Origin: CAZBMD01 sp964493325
GTDB taxonomy: Bacteria; Babelota; Babeliae; Babelales; RVW-14
Reading direction: 5' to 3'
Assembly (NCBI GenBank): GCA_964493325.1
Contig: CAZBMD010000001.1
Location: forward strand, 186,001 to 250,000
Length of the DNA: 64,000 nucleotides
How positions within the stretch are numbered: position 1 is the stretch's first letter; every line of letters starts with the position of its first letter. The notes beneath the pieces are model-generated. The model had not been told where the DNA came from and ran no database searches. It saw nothing but the letters and a program-made list of their open reading frames with translations. Both the position numbers and the translations under genes were made by a program. Shown here piece after piece: positions 1 through 8,604 of this stretch.

Positions 1-561
1 CCCTTGAAATAAATCAATCCACACCATGGTGGTAAAACCACCAATAAGGGTATAGCAGACAACCATGATTCCAAGAGAGATGCCGATAAAATAGTTGATA
101 CCAAGGACTGCTTCAAAAAGTCTTCCTACTCCGACTAAAATAGCAGAAATGTAGTACGTAAAAAATATCAAGCACAAGCAAGCAGCAATGATTCTGATAG
201 CGCCAGATGTATCACCAAATCGTTTTTCAAAGAATGACGAGATGGTTAGACTTTGATATTTTTCGGTTGCTACTCGGAGTTTTTTTGCAATAAAATGCCA
301 ATTTAAAAACATAAAAATAGTAAGGCCGATTGCTGTCCAGCACTCCATCAATCCTTTGCTGTAAACCATTGCTGGGTAGCCCATAAAGAGCCAATCACTC
401 ATTTCGCTGGCATGAGCTGAAATGCCTGTTACTAAATAGTTAGTTGATCGGCCACCTAACGTAAAATCAGATGATTTTTTATTAAGTATGTATACGGAAA
501 CTGAGATACTAACAAGAATAAAAAAATAGCATAAAAATGCTGAAAATACCGTAATATCCAA
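1..561 (-). CDS. Sodium:solute symporter, PutP-like (3' end cut by window edge)
   Basis: Translating the minus strand from a TTG at 561 gives 187 residues without a stop, running off the left edge. The TTG is preceded by AAGGGG six bases upstream, which decides the start. The N-terminal helix is followed by LGGRSTNYLVTGISAHASEM and WLFMGYPAMVY, the pattern at the first helices of sodium/proline and related symporters (SSS family). Further on, IGGFTTMVWIDLFQG matches the conserved segment near helix 5. Several hydrophobic helices are visible. The family moves a solute such as an amino acid into the cell with sodium; the substrate cannot be told from this part. The transporter family is clear, the PutP label less so. 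Confidence 0.85.
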   Translation of the reverse strand, partial: MDITVFSAFLCYFFILVSISVSVYILNKKSSDFTLGGRSTNYLVTGISAHASEMSDWLFMGYPAMVYSKGLMECWTAIGLTIFMFLNWHFIAKKLRVATEKYQSLTISSFFEKRFGDTSGAIRIIAACLCLIFFTYYISAILVGVGRLFEAVLGINYFIGISLGIMVVCYTLIGGFTTMVWIDLFQG

Positions 562-719
562 GGTTTTCCCCTTAAAGGTTCAAAGATTTTACTGTCTTTA
601 CAGACAGCTTGTCTGAATACAAAATTGAAATAAGTGTAGTACAAAAGAACCCCTAGCGGGGAGAAACTCGATAGAAAAACGGCTTATAAGAGCGAATTGC
701 ATAACTCATAAGCTTAATC

Positions 720-2621
720 CTACTCAACCGTGACAGATTTTGCTAAATTGCGTGGTTTATCAATAGGTCTGCCAAGTTCTCGTGTAATCTGATAGACAAA
801 AAATTGCATCAATCCAGTCATTGCCAGAGGACCGAGAAGCGGAGTGACTCGTGGGATGATAAATGCGTGATCAGCAACCGAAATAAGTTCGGTTTGACCC
901 TCAAAAGCAAAGACGACTAAGTGACCATTACGAGATTTTATTTCGTGAGCATTAGATACGATTTTGTGGTAAATCAGCTCATCAAGCACAGAAAATAGCA
1001 CAGCTGGGGTTTTTTCATCAATCAAGGCGATTGGCCCATGTTTGAGCTCTCCGGCTGGATAGCACTGAGAAAAAATGTAAGAAATTTCTTTAAGCTTAAG
1101 AGCGGCTTCCATTGCGAATGGGTAGCTGACATGTCTTCCCAAGAAGATGAAACGATCGAATTGAGAATATTTTTTTGCAAGCGTTTGAGTGATCTCAAGC
1201 TTATAGGTGTCAATTGCTGACTCAAGGACCTCTGCGCAAACATACAGATCTTCTTCTGCGCGTTGCATTTCTGCAAGTGTAATAGTTCCACGCTCGAATG
1301 CTACTTTGTGCGCGAGCCAATAGAGCGTTGCCAGTTGTGTTGAAAAAGCTTTGGTAGAAGCGACTGAAATCTCAGGGCCTGCTTGCATTGGTAAAAACCC
1401 AGTTGCTTCGCGAACCATGGTGCTTGATGCAATATTGGTGATTGCCATTGTTGGGATATCAAACGAATTTATAAGGCGAAGCGCCTCAAGTGTATCTGCC
1501 GTTTCTCCCGATTGAGAAACCATAATATACAAACTATTTGTTTCGGGAAAAAAGGGCATGTACCTAAATTCGGAGGCCAGATAAACTTTTGTTGGAATTT
1601 TGCATACCGTCTCAAAAAAGAACTGAGCGATACGTGTTGCATGCCACGACGTTCCTGCTGCAACAAGATTGAGGTATTTAAGGCCTCTAATTTGTTCTTT
1701 GGTAAGCCCAATCTGGCGCCACATACAATCATTATAATCTCGATCAACTGTTGAGTTGTGAGAATCAAGAGGATCGGGGTTGCTGCTGCCAATGACTTTA
1801 CAAAAAGAAATGGTACGCAGGATCGCTTTTTTTTGCTCGTAAATTTCTTTGAGCATGTAGTGCTCGAAGTCCTGTTTGCCAATTTCAGTATATTTTGCCT
1901 CTATATGTTGTGTTACCTGCGGGAGAGTGGCCCCCTCAAAGCTTACAAGATCAATCCAATCTTTTTTTACAAATGCGATGCTTTCATCAGGCATAAATAA
2001 TGCCGTATCTGTTTTATCTGAAAATGCTAAAAAGTCAGAGGCTACAAACATCTCATTTTGCCCGATACCGATAATCATCGGAGATCTGCGTCTTATGAGA
2101 ATAAGCGTATCAGGGTAATCTTCGTGAAGAAAAATAAGAGAAAAAGCGCCTGTAATTTGTTTCACAAATTCAAGCGCAGCTTTTTTTAAATCACCATGTG
2201 TAGATACAAGTGAACTAAAGAGGTGAGCAACAACTTCAGTATCAGTGGTTGATGAAAAATCATGACCTTGAGCGATAAGACGATCTTTTAAAATTTCATA
2301 TCGCTCAACAATGCCATTGTGTACAACGGCAAGACTTTTTCGACAGTTGAAGTGCGGGTGTGCATTGCGTTGATCAACTACACCGTGAGTTGCCCACCGT
2401 GTATGACCAATTCCAGTCGTGCCATCAAATTTGATAGCCTCACTCATCCGAGAGATAAGTGAAACGCCACCAGCTTCTTTGTGATAAGAAAGATGCCCAT
2501 GCTTTGTATCAACACAGACAAATCCGGCAGAATCATATCCACGATACTCAAGTCGCGAAAGACCTTCTAGCACAGACTGACGACAAGGCTTGGTGCCTAC
2601 ATACCCAACAATTCCACACAT
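720..2621 (-). CDS. glmS: Glutamine--fructose-6-phosphate aminotransferase (isomerizing)
   Basis: It makes glucosamine-6-phosphate from fructose-6-phosphate and glutamine, the first step to UDP-GlcNAc for peptidoglycan and LPS. The protein starts MCGIVGYVG, so the catalytic Cys2 of the glutamine amidohydrolase domain is in place. GHTRWATHG and the HNGI motif follow. The C-terminal half has two SIS sugar-isomerase domains (SQSGETADT; PAGELKHGPIALI), and the protein ends PRNLAKSVTVE as in GlmS. At 633 residues it is slightly longer than the usual ~610, with extra residues near 275-305 at the linker between the two halves. It lies 82 bp downstream of rpsI on the same strand, with a weak hairpin between them. 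Confidence 0.98.
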   Translation of the reverse strand: MCGIVGYVGTKPCRQSVLEGLSRLEYRGYDSAGFVCVDTKHGHLSYHKEAGGVSLISRMSEAIKFDGTTGIGHTRWATHGVVDQRNAHPHFNCRKSLAVVHNGIVERYEILKDRLIAQGHDFSSTTDTEVVAHLFSSLVSTHGDLKKAALEFVKQITGAFSLIFLHEDYPDTLILIRRRSPMIIGIGQNEMFVASDFLAFSDKTDTALFMPDESIAFVKKDWIDLVSFEGATLPQVTQHIEAKYTEIGKQDFEHYMLKEIYEQKKAILRTISFCKVIGSSNPDPLDSHNSTVDRDYNDCMWRQIGLTKEQIRGLKYLNLVAAGTSWHATRIAQFFFETVCKIPTKVYLASEFRYMPFFPETNSLYIMVSQSGETADTLEALRLINSFDIPTMAITNIASSTMVREATGFLPMQAGPEISVASTKAFSTQLATLYWLAHKVAFERGTITLAEMQRAEEDLYVCAEVLESAIDTYKLEITQTLAKKYSQFDRFIFLGRHVSYPFAMEAALKLKEISYIFSQCYPAGELKHGPIALIDEKTPAVLFSVLDELIYHKIVSNAHEIKSRNGHLVVFAFEGQTELISVADHAFIIPRVTPLLGPLAMTGLMQFFVYQITRELGRPIDKPRNLAKSVTVE

Positions 2622-2673
2622 GTGATCTTCTTTTCAGAAAAATTAAGATTCGTAATAACGAAGTAACAAAAAA

Positions 2674-2692
2674 GCAGGTATAAAAATACCTA
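2674..2692 (-). terminator. Weak intrinsic terminator after rpsI
   Basis: Read on the minus strand, a short inverted repeat (AGGTAT ... ATACCT, 4-base loop) is followed two bases later by a run of six T. It lies between the rpsI stop and the glmS start. The six-base, AT-rich stem would terminate only partially. Confidence 0.4.
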
Positions 2693-2703
2693 GTTGTAAG
2701 CGA

Positions 2704-3108
2704 CTATCGTTTAACGAATTGGAATTTCCTACGCGCAGCTTTTTGGCCGTATTTCTTACGTTCCTTGATGCGATCATCAACTGTAAGAAGTCCATTTTGT
2801 TTCAGTAAAGGCTTTAGATTTTCATCTAAGGAAAGAAGAGCTCGAGCAATTCCGAGCTTGATAGCATCGGCTTGTCCTGCTAGTCCGCCGCCCTGAACGT
2901 TTGCCATAACATCAACAGTTTTGTCGGTACCCGTCAATTTAAGAGGGATTTCCAACAAGCTGCGGTTGACATCGGTGTCAAAATATTCTTGAGAGGTTCG
3001 GCCGTTGACTTCAATTTTTCCAGCGCCTTGGCTTAGAAAAACGCGTGCAACAGATGACTTGCGGCGTCCAACGCCGCGATAATTAAGAGATTTGCTTGGT
3101 TTTTTCAT
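2704..3108 (-). CDS. rpsI: 30S ribosomal protein S9
   Basis: A protein of the small ribosomal subunit whose C-terminal tail reaches the P-site tRNA. The 134 residues contain GRRKSSVARVFL near the start, the GGGLAGQADAIKLGIARALL core, and the basic tail ending RRKFQFVKR, all typical of S9. Length is normal. In most bacteria rpsI follows rplM (L13). Here rplM is absent and the gene upstream on the same strand is tRNA-Thr, so the usual operon is broken. No strong ribosome binding site is seen ahead of the ATG. Confidence 0.97.
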   Translation of the reverse strand: MKKPSKSLNYRGVGRRKSSVARVFLSQGAGKIEVNGRTSQEYFDTDVNRSLLEIPLKLTGTDKTVDVMANVQGGGLAGQADAIKLGIARALLSLDENLKPLLKQNGLLTVDDRIKERKKYGQKAARRKFQFVKR

Positions 3109-3261
3109 AGCTTTTTTAACCTGAAAAGTATCGTTTATTAGAACATTTAGTGAACAAAAAGCATCAATCGGTACAAGAGATCTTACAGAACCAACACGAA
3201 TTTGTCAAAAAGTGTCTAAAACAAACGAAAATCTTGTTTTCGACATTTTTTTGAAGGTTTC

Positions 3262-3336
3262 TGGAGCCGATGATCGGAGTTGAACCGACGGCCTACTGAT
3301 TACGAATCAGTTGCTCTACCACTGAGCTACATCGGC
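3262..3336 (-). tRNA. tRNA-Thr (anticodon CGT)
   Basis: The minus strand folds into a full cloverleaf. A 7-bp acceptor stem begins GCCGATG and pairs with CATCGGC. The D arm carries AGTGGTAGAGC, the anticodon stem ACTGA/TCAGT encloses loop TTCGTAA (anticodon CGT), and the T arm carries the TTCAACT loop. A discriminator T and an encoded CCA follow at 3262-3264. It reads ACG codons. It lies about 150 bp upstream of rpsI on the same strand. Confidence 0.97.
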
Positions 3337-3403
3337 AAATGTGTCATTTTTTTGTACATGACTTCAGTTACTATAAACAAAAAACGAAGAATTGTTGAGA
3401 AAA

Positions 3404-3748
3404 TTATTGCTCAAAATCTTCTTGGCATACAATGCATCGTGCTGCATAGGGGAATGTTTCAAGTCGACGTTCGGAAATGTTCTCTGAACAATCAATGCAG
3501 AGGCCGTATTCACCTTTATTTAGCCGCGCAAGAGCTTCATCAATAAGACGAATTTCGTCAATTTCTGATTGTTGAAGAGAGTTTTGGAGTTTTTCCATCG
3601 ACAGAGACAGCGCCTCGTCTCCACTATCTTGAACTTGCCCGTCAGAAACTTTTTCATGCGAGTGGATAGCGAGCTGATTATTCATCTCATCTTTTCTCGC
3701 GAGCAAATTGTTTTTAATTTTTTCAAGAACTTCTATTCTTTGTTTCAC
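3404..3748 (-). CDS. DksA/TraR-family zinc-finger protein
   Basis: A 114-residue protein with an N-terminal coiled coil (about residues 1-75) and a C4 zinc finger made by Cys84/Cys87 and Cys105/Cys108, in the order CIDC...RCIVC. This is the layout of DksA/TraR proteins, which enter the RNA polymerase secondary channel and adjust transcription, often with ppGpp. It starts with GTG, preceded by AAAGG seven bases upstream. The start overlaps the end of tadA by 26 bp, so the two are translated from one message. It is shorter than E. coli DksA (151) and closer to general-stress or TraR-like members, so I do not assign the symbol dksA. Confidence 0.88.
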   Translation of the reverse strand: MKQRIEVLEKIKNNLLARKDEMNNQLAIHSHEKVSDGQVQDSGDEALSLSMEKLQNSLQQSEIDEIRLIDEALARLNKGEYGLCIDCSENISERRLETFPYAARCIVCQEDFEQ

Positions 3749-4217
3749 TGCTCACCTTTCTCGTCCGTCTTATTTTTTTAAAGAATGTCTGCAAAAGCTC
3801 AATGCTTTGCTTTTCTTCAACGCCACCTTCAATGACAAAACTTTTTTTATATAAAGGAATCTGCTGGGCTCCAAGAGAGAGCGCGCCAAATAAATGAGAC
3901 TGAGCTCCGTAGATTACTCCTTCTAATCTGCTGAGCTGAATGAGACCTAGGCACATCAGACAAGGCTCAAGAGTAACATAGATAAAGCAACCAATCAATC
4001 TCCAATTACCAACAGCCTTGCAGGCACGGGCTATAGCCTGTGTTTCTGCGTGAGCGAGCTGGCTTTTTTTGGCTTCCATTTGGTTGTATGCACGTGCAAT
4101 AATGAAGCCTTCTTTGTTAACGATTACGGCCCCAATAGGCACCTCGTCTCGTCTTAGGGAAACACGTGCTTGCATCAATGCTTTTTGCATGAAAAATTTT
4201 TTAGTTTCTTGAGTCAT
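3723..4217 (-). CDS. tadA: tRNA-specific adenosine deaminase
   Basis: It deaminates adenosine 34 of tRNA-Arg(ACG) to inosine so that one tRNA reads several codons. The zinc site of the cytidine-deaminase fold is complete: HAE (His and catalytic Glu) in QLAHAETQAI, and the two cysteines of PCLMC. The start is uncertain. An ATG at 4217 leaves the catalytic domain complete, and an in-frame GTG at 4256 would add 13 residues. Neither has a clear ribosome binding site. A good promoter-like sequence lies just upstream (4266-4300) and favours the ATG, because the GTG would lie almost at the transcript start. The 3' end overlaps the DksA-like gene. Confidence 0.93.
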   Translation of the reverse strand: MTQETKKFFMQKALMQARVSLRRDEVPIGAVIVNKEGFIIARAYNQMEAKKSQLAHAETQAIARACKAVGNWRLIGCFIYVTLEPCLMCLGLIQLSRLEGVIYGAQSHLFGALSLGAQQIPLYKKSFVIEGGVEEKQSIELLQTFFKKIRRTRKVSSETKNRSS

Positions 4218-4265
4218 GGTAGCAGTATTTTGAGCTGGTAAAATAAATGAATTCACAAACTGTCA

Positions 4266-4299
4266 CTAGTATAAACGGTTTTTAATCAAGAGAGTCAAG
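4266..4299 (-). promoter_or_regulatory. Candidate sigma70 promoter of tadA
   Basis: On the minus strand TTGACT is followed by 17 bases and TTTATA, or by 19 bases and TATACT, just ahead of tadA. The start point would fall near 4260, giving a short leader. The match is by eye; spacing with the better -10 box is slightly long. Confidence 0.45.
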
Positions 4300-4405
4300 T
4301 GTGGATGAAATTCAAATAGATGATGCTGTTTGCTATAAGAAAGTTTTTATTCGGTAAAAAAAAGTAACAATGAATGTTGGGCTTGATTAGAGGGGTTGGA
4401 TTTAA

Positions 4406-4434
4406 TTGACTGATTTTTATATTTTTTTTAAAAT
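4406..4434 (+). promoter_or_regulatory. Candidate sigma70 promoter of the DUB-like cluster
   Basis: TTGACT at 4406-4411 and TAAAAT at 4429-4434 are separated by exactly 17 bases, with an AT-rich spacer. Transcription would start near 4441, about 70 bases before the first gene of the three-gene cluster. Confidence 0.55.
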
Positions 4435-4513
4435 ACGGCTGCTATTTATAAAGCTTACCTCATCGCAATTATTTCACATTTAACATTAATAAAGCCTAGG
4501 GTTAGCAGGGTTC

Positions 4514-5698
4514 ATGATTAAGTCACTACTAGCCATTGCTGTAACTGTGATCGGTTGCGCGAGTAGTTTGGTTTTGCCAAGCAACTCCCTCGATATTATC
4601 GTACATAAGGATTCTAGCGCTATTGATGCAATAATAACATTATGTCGCAATCATGGAGAGAACTCTGAGCAAGATTTCGAGTTTATACTTGATCTCCTGC
4701 CGCAGGCTCAGCAGACAGAGAGGGTGCGTTTTTCTTCTCGAGCTAATCGATCAAAAAAGTTTTTAGATATGACTATTTGTTTTGCCTTTGGAGCAGCAGT
4801 AGGAGTTTCTCTCGTTGCGATGGGGTTGGGTACTTTTTATTGCTACGCTTGTAATCAAGAGCAAAAAACAACAGCCAATAAAGTCCTTATTCCTGATAGC
4901 TTTACACAGCAAAAAAATTGGTGTTGGATGGTTTCGACCTTACAATGTCTCTACAGGCTTAAACCATTTAGAGAATGGCTTGATCAGAAAAGTGCAGAAG
5001 ACTGTGCCCAGATGTCGTTACATGAGCAGGATCAAGTTGTCCTTGCAAGGTTACTCAAAGATCTCTTTGAAAAAATGGAGCGTTATGCGATTAGCCATAA
5101 CGATGTTAATGGAAAAGAAAGAGTTTTAGCGACAGAAAATTTTTATGATCAACTTTTTAAAATTCAAGATAATAGCCAAACGCCGCTTTCTGGACTTACA
5201 CCTGAAAAAGGCTACGGCAAGGTAAGCGACAGTGCACAGTTTTGTGCGGCGTTGCAAGATTTTTTATTTGATAAAAATAACAAGACGCTTGTTTTTGGTG
5301 CAGATTTATTGGTGGATCAGAGGCGCTTGACTCGACAACAATTTCTGCTGACTGCGCTTAATTCACCTCAGGAAGAAATAAGCACATTGGCACTCGCTGA
5401 GCCGCGACCGGTAATTTGTTTTAGAGAATCGCAAGATACTGGCTTTGGAAGAAAAATTGATGCATCCATTAATATTGCTGATAAAAAATATGGTCTGACG
5501 GCAATGGCTATGTCTCATCCTGGTCATTGGAATGCCTCTGTGGAATATAATAATGGGAGTTGGTATTTGTTCGACTCTATTGGTCAAGTTCGGAAAAAAT
5601 TAGAAGTAGACGATATGAAAAAAATTTATGACGGCAAAGGATACAAGGGCTATGAGCCTCGGCTCATTTTTTATACACAAGATAATGGGGGAATATAA
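4514..5698 (+). CDS. Secreted/anchored ubiquitin-specific-protease-like protein, copy 1
   Basis: A 394-residue protein. It has a signal peptide (about 1-22), a membrane helix (about 86-112, rich in Gly and Val after a basic RSKK stretch), then a domain with hallmarks of peptidase C19. NWCWMVSTLQCL (Cys137) lines up with the USP Cys box (N-T-C-[YF]-M-N-S-x-L-Q). Near the end PRPVICF, then YGLTAMAM, PGHWNASV (His338) and WYLFDS (Asp354) line up with the USP His box (Y-x-L-x-A-x-V, GHYxAY, WYxFDD). If active it would remove ubiquitin from host proteins. The USP fingers region seems missing and the domain is small (~270 aa). Its stop overlaps the next start (TAATG). The C19 assignment is by motif, not by search. 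Confidence 0.6.
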   Translation: MIKSLLAIAVTVIGCASSLVLPSNSLDIIVHKDSSAIDAIITLCRNHGENSEQDFEFILDLLPQAQQTERVRFSSRANRSKKFLDMTICFAFGAAVGVSLVAMGLGTFYCYACNQEQKTTANKVLIPDSFTQQKNWCWMVSTLQCLYRLKPFREWLDQKSAEDCAQMSLHEQDQVVLARLLKDLFEKMERYAISHNDVNGKERVLATENFYDQLFKIQDNSQTPLSGLTPEKGYGKVSDSAQFCAALQDFLFDKNNKTLVFGADLLVDQRRLTRQQFLLTALNSPQEEISTLALAEPRPVICFRESQDTGFGRKIDASINIADKKYGLTAMAMSHPGHWNASVEYNNGSWYLFDSIGQVRKKLEVDDMKKIYDGKGYKGYEPRLIFYTQDNGGI

Positions 5699-6933
5699 TG
5701 CTTAAAAATTTGCGGATTGTTTTACTGTTTGCGATCTGCATGAGCGCGGTACCTCACCAACTAAGCTGCTTGCAAGCAGTTTCTGATGCTGGATCTTTAC
5801 TTGAATATTGTAAAGAACTTGTAGCTGCAGGTCATGCCCAAGAGAAGGTTCTCGAGCTTATCAACGCATCATTGCAAGAGGTCTCAGAGAGCGGTTTGGT
5901 GAGGGGTTATTATCCAAAAGTTCATTCAAAAAAAAGAGAGAAAGTTATCAGTTTTGCGGTTGGTGTGAGTGCCGGTCTAGCTTTGGTGGCAGGGGGCTTG
6001 GGCGTTTTTTATTTGTATGCATCCAGCAAAGACGCTAAAGATAAAAAAGAAAACACTGATACTCAAATTCATCCTCCGAATAATTTCCACCAAAAAAATA
6101 ATTGGTGTTGGATGGTTTCTGTCATTCAAGGGTTATATAATCTTGATACTTTTAAAACATGGGTAAAGCAAAAAGCGAGTGAGAATGACTCTGAGCTTAT
6201 AAGCCCTCTTGAGAAGGATAAAATAGCGTTGGCAGGCCTTTTGGATAATTGCTTTGAAGCAATGGCTGCATGTGCTAAGTCAAATAATGCAGAAGATATG
6301 CAAAAGCAAGTAGAATGTGCAGGCGCTATTTATGAAAAGCTTTTTGATATTAAAGGAAGGCATGAGAACTATAAAAATATTGCCCCTGAAAAGCGATGCG
6401 CTTTTAATTCAGGATCAAAGTTTTGCTCCGAATTGCTTAAATTTTTTGGAAAGGATGAGATTGGGTTTCCCTTCGGAGCAGAGGGTTTATCAAAGCCTCT
6501 ATGGGGCCCTGTTGTTGAAAAAAAGTCTTTTTATTTTGAGCAGCATTATAATTATGGTCCGGCACAGAATGTTGTACTACATTTCTTTGATGGGTACGAA
6601 CAAGAAAAGCTCACTTTCAAAGACAAGGAAGAATTAATTAAACTATGTAACCTTAAAACTAATCAAATTCTATGCTTTGGAATGGAAGATGCAAATAAGG
6701 CTGATGGCGTCAGTCAAACGATTTCTGTTGCAGGAAAAGAATATGATTTGAAAGCAATTGTTTTGTGGGGTCCAGGACATATCATTGCTGACGCTGACCA
6801 CGGTAAGTGGTACATCTTTGATTCTATGAAAAAAGAGAGAGTGGAGCTGCAAGATGCTCAGATGAAAAAAATATATGAAGGAAAAGGTTATGGGCCTTAT
6901 GAGCCTCAGGTTTTGTGTTATGAACAAAAATAA
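5698..6933 (+). CDS. Secreted/anchored ubiquitin-specific-protease-like protein, copy 2
   Basis: A 411-residue paralogue of the preceding protein with the same plan: signal peptide (1-26), a mostly polar helical stretch, a basic SKKREK segment, a membrane helix (83-108), then the C19-like domain. Candidate catalytic residues are Cys137 (NNWCWMVSVIQGL), His361 (GPGHIIA) and Asp375 (WYIFDS). These correspond in order and spacing to USP Cys, His and Asp boxes, with ILCFGME and YDLKAIV as the strands before the His box. It is translated from an ATG that overlaps the previous stop by one base, so it belongs to the same operon. A 560-bp internal stretch appears identical to copy 3. Confidence 0.6.
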   Translation: MLKNLRIVLLFAICMSAVPHQLSCLQAVSDAGSLLEYCKELVAAGHAQEKVLELINASLQEVSESGLVRGYYPKVHSKKREKVISFAVGVSAGLALVAGGLGVFYLYASSKDAKDKKENTDTQIHPPNNFHQKNNWCWMVSVIQGLYNLDTFKTWVKQKASENDSELISPLEKDKIALAGLLDNCFEAMAACAKSNNAEDMQKQVECAGAIYEKLFDIKGRHENYKNIAPEKRCAFNSGSKFCSELLKFFGKDEIGFPFGAEGLSKPLWGPVVEKKSFYFEQHYNYGPAQNVVLHFFDGYEQEKLTFKDKEELIKLCNLKTNQILCFGMEDANKADGVSQTISVAGKEYDLKAIVLWGPGHIIADADHGKWYIFDSMKKERVELQDAQMKKIYEGKGYGPYEPQVLCYEQK

Positions 6934-7144
6934 TAAACCGTTTGACAATGTATTAGTGTATTAAACAAAGAGCTTATCTGAAATGTTCATTGATATGCTT
7001 TGGTCTCTCGAACTTGTTCAAAGCGTGCAATTTTCAATTATTGCTGCCGATAGTGCTTATGATGCTGAATTGCTTCGAAAAGAACCAGCTAAAAGAGCTA
7101 TGAGTCTCTGCTCATTTTTTATACACAAGATAATCGGGAAAATA
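6934..7144 (+). repeat. Spacer with duplicated 3' tail of copy 1
   Basis: The last ~40 bases before copy 3 (about 7105-7144, CTCATTTTTTATACACAAGA and on) repeat the end of copy 1 and its junction with copy 2 (about 5660-5697). The duplication that made copy 3 therefore began inside the end of copy 1. The same ATAATAAACCGTTTGACAAT string follows the end of both copy 2 and copy 3, marking the right end of the duplicated unit. An open frame from 6983 runs in frame into copy 3, but I see no sign that it is translated. Confidence 0.7.
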
Positions 7145-8380
7145 ATGCTTAAAAATTTGCGGATTGTTTTACTTTTTGCGATCTGCATGAATGTAGTCCC
7201 TCACCAACTAAGCTGCTTGCAGAGATCTTCTGACGCTGGTTCCTTACTGGAATATTGTAAAGAACTTGTAGCTGCAGGTCATGCCCAAGAGAAGGTTCTC
7301 GAGCTTATCAACGCATCATTGCAAGAGGTCTCAGAGAGCGGTTTGGTGAGGGGTTATTATCCAAAAGTTCATTCAAAAAAAAGAGAGAAAGTTATCAGTT
7401 TTGCGGTTGGTGTGAGTGCCGGTCTAGCTTTGGTGGCAGGGGGCTTGGGCGTTTTTTATTTGTATGCATCCAGCAAAGACGCTAAAGATAAAAAAGAAAA
7501 CACTGATACTCAAATTCATCCTCCGAATAATTTCCACCAAAAAAATAATTGGTGTTGGATGGTTTCTGTCATTCAAGGGTTATATAATCTTGATACTTTT
7601 AAAACATGGGTAAAGCAAAAAGCGAGTGAGAATGACTCTGAGCTTATAAGCCCTCTTGAGAAGGATAAAATAGCGTTGGCAGGCCTTTTGGATAATTGCT
7701 TTGAAGCAATGGCTGCATGTGCTAAGTCAAATAATGCAGAAGATATGCAAAAGCAAGTAGAATGTGCAGGCGCTATTTATGAAAAGCTTTTTGATATTAA
7801 AGGAAGGCACGAGAACCATGAAAATATTGCCCCTGAAAAGCGATACGCTTTCCATTCAGGATCAAAGTTTTGCTCCGAACTGCTTAAATTTTTTGGAAAG
7901 GATGAGGCTGGTTTCCCCTTCGGAGTAGAGGGTTTGTCAGATCCTGCATGGGGCAATGTTATTGAAAAAAAGTCTTTTTATTTTCAGCAGTGCGATAATT
8001 GCGGTACTGCACAGAATATTGTTCTAAATTTCTTTGATCAGGGCAGAAGGGAAAAGCGCTCTTTCAAGGATGAGGAAGAATTAATTAAACTACGCAATAT
8101 CAAAACTAATCAAATTCTATGTTTTGGAATGGAAGCTGTAGGTAAGGCCTATAGTGTTAGTCAAACGATTTCAGTTGCAGAAAAAGAATATGATTTGAAA
8201 GCAATTGTTATGTGTGGGCAACAACACATGATTGCTGGTGCTCGACACGACAAGTGGTACATCTTTGATTCTATGAAAAAACAGAGGGTAGCACTGCAAG
8301 ATGCCCAGATGAAAAAAATATATGCAGGAAAAGGGTATGGGTGTTATAAGCCACACGTTTTGTTTTATCAGCAAAAATAA
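7145..8380 (+). CDS. Secreted/anchored ubiquitin-specific-protease-like protein, copy 3
   Basis: A 411-residue near twin of copy 2. The start is set at 7145, because this ATG matches the copy 2 start and is followed at once by the same signal peptide. An in-frame ATG at 6983 would bury the signal peptide behind 54 residues. Cys137 and the WYIFDS Asp375 are kept. The His box reads GQQHMIA instead of GPGHIIA, so the His361 is present but its neighbours have changed. The N-terminal 110 residues and the Cys-box region match copy 2 almost exactly, while the last 190 residues differ at many positions. It could be a diverging DUB with a different target, or one losing activity. Confidence 0.58.
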   Translation: MLKNLRIVLLFAICMNVVPHQLSCLQRSSDAGSLLEYCKELVAAGHAQEKVLELINASLQEVSESGLVRGYYPKVHSKKREKVISFAVGVSAGLALVAGGLGVFYLYASSKDAKDKKENTDTQIHPPNNFHQKNNWCWMVSVIQGLYNLDTFKTWVKQKASENDSELISPLEKDKIALAGLLDNCFEAMAACAKSNNAEDMQKQVECAGAIYEKLFDIKGRHENHENIAPEKRYAFHSGSKFCSELLKFFGKDEAGFPFGVEGLSDPAWGNVIEKKSFYFQQCDNCGTAQNIVLNFFDQGRREKRSFKDEEELIKLRNIKTNQILCFGMEAVGKAYSVSQTISVAEKEYDLKAIVMCGQQHMIAGARHDKWYIFDSMKKQRVALQDAQMKKIYAGKGYGCYKPHVLFYQQK

Positions 8381-8500
8381 TAAACCGTTTGACAATCTAT
8401 GAGCCTCTTAAGCAAAATAAGCGTTATGATTTCTTTATTTTTGATACTTTTGCAGGGCCCTGGTATACTTGAGGGTACTCAATTTCTCGCTTATATAGCG

Positions 8501-8530
8501 TGACTTTTTGTGTGTTATAATAGTTATAAT
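8501..8530 (+). promoter_or_regulatory. Candidate gyrB promoter with two TATAAT boxes
   Basis: Two perfect TATAAT boxes lie nine bases apart (8516-8521 and 8525-8530). The second has a poor -35 (TGACTT at 8501, 18-base spacer). A leader of about 70 bases would precede gyrB. Confidence 0.4.
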
Positions 8531-8604
8531 AAAGATTCCAAAAATTGACACATCTTTGGTGTGTGTTTTATGAAGTGTCTGGCTGCATTAACGTGGGATA
8601 TGTC

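Noticed and set aside
1469..1882. 137-residue frame on the glmS strand in another phase
   Set aside because: It lies fully inside glmS, whose protein is well conserved. Composition is that of a shifted frame, with no motif or start signal.
6670..6948. Antisense frames at the 3' ends of DUB-like copies 2 and 3
   Set aside because: Both copies show a similar antisense frame only because the sense genes are duplicates. No ribosome binding site or domain is visible.
6983..7144. N-terminal extension of DUB-like copy 3
   Set aside because: The open frame runs in frame into copy 3, but the extension has no ribosome binding site, is not found in copies 1 and 2, and would bury the signal peptide. 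The last ~40 bases are a duplicate of the copy 1 end, so the frame is fortuitous.
8545..8604. Longer gyrB start at TTG 8545
   Set aside because: It would add 20 residues not typical of GyrB; the ATG at 8605 gives the standard length and N-terminus.
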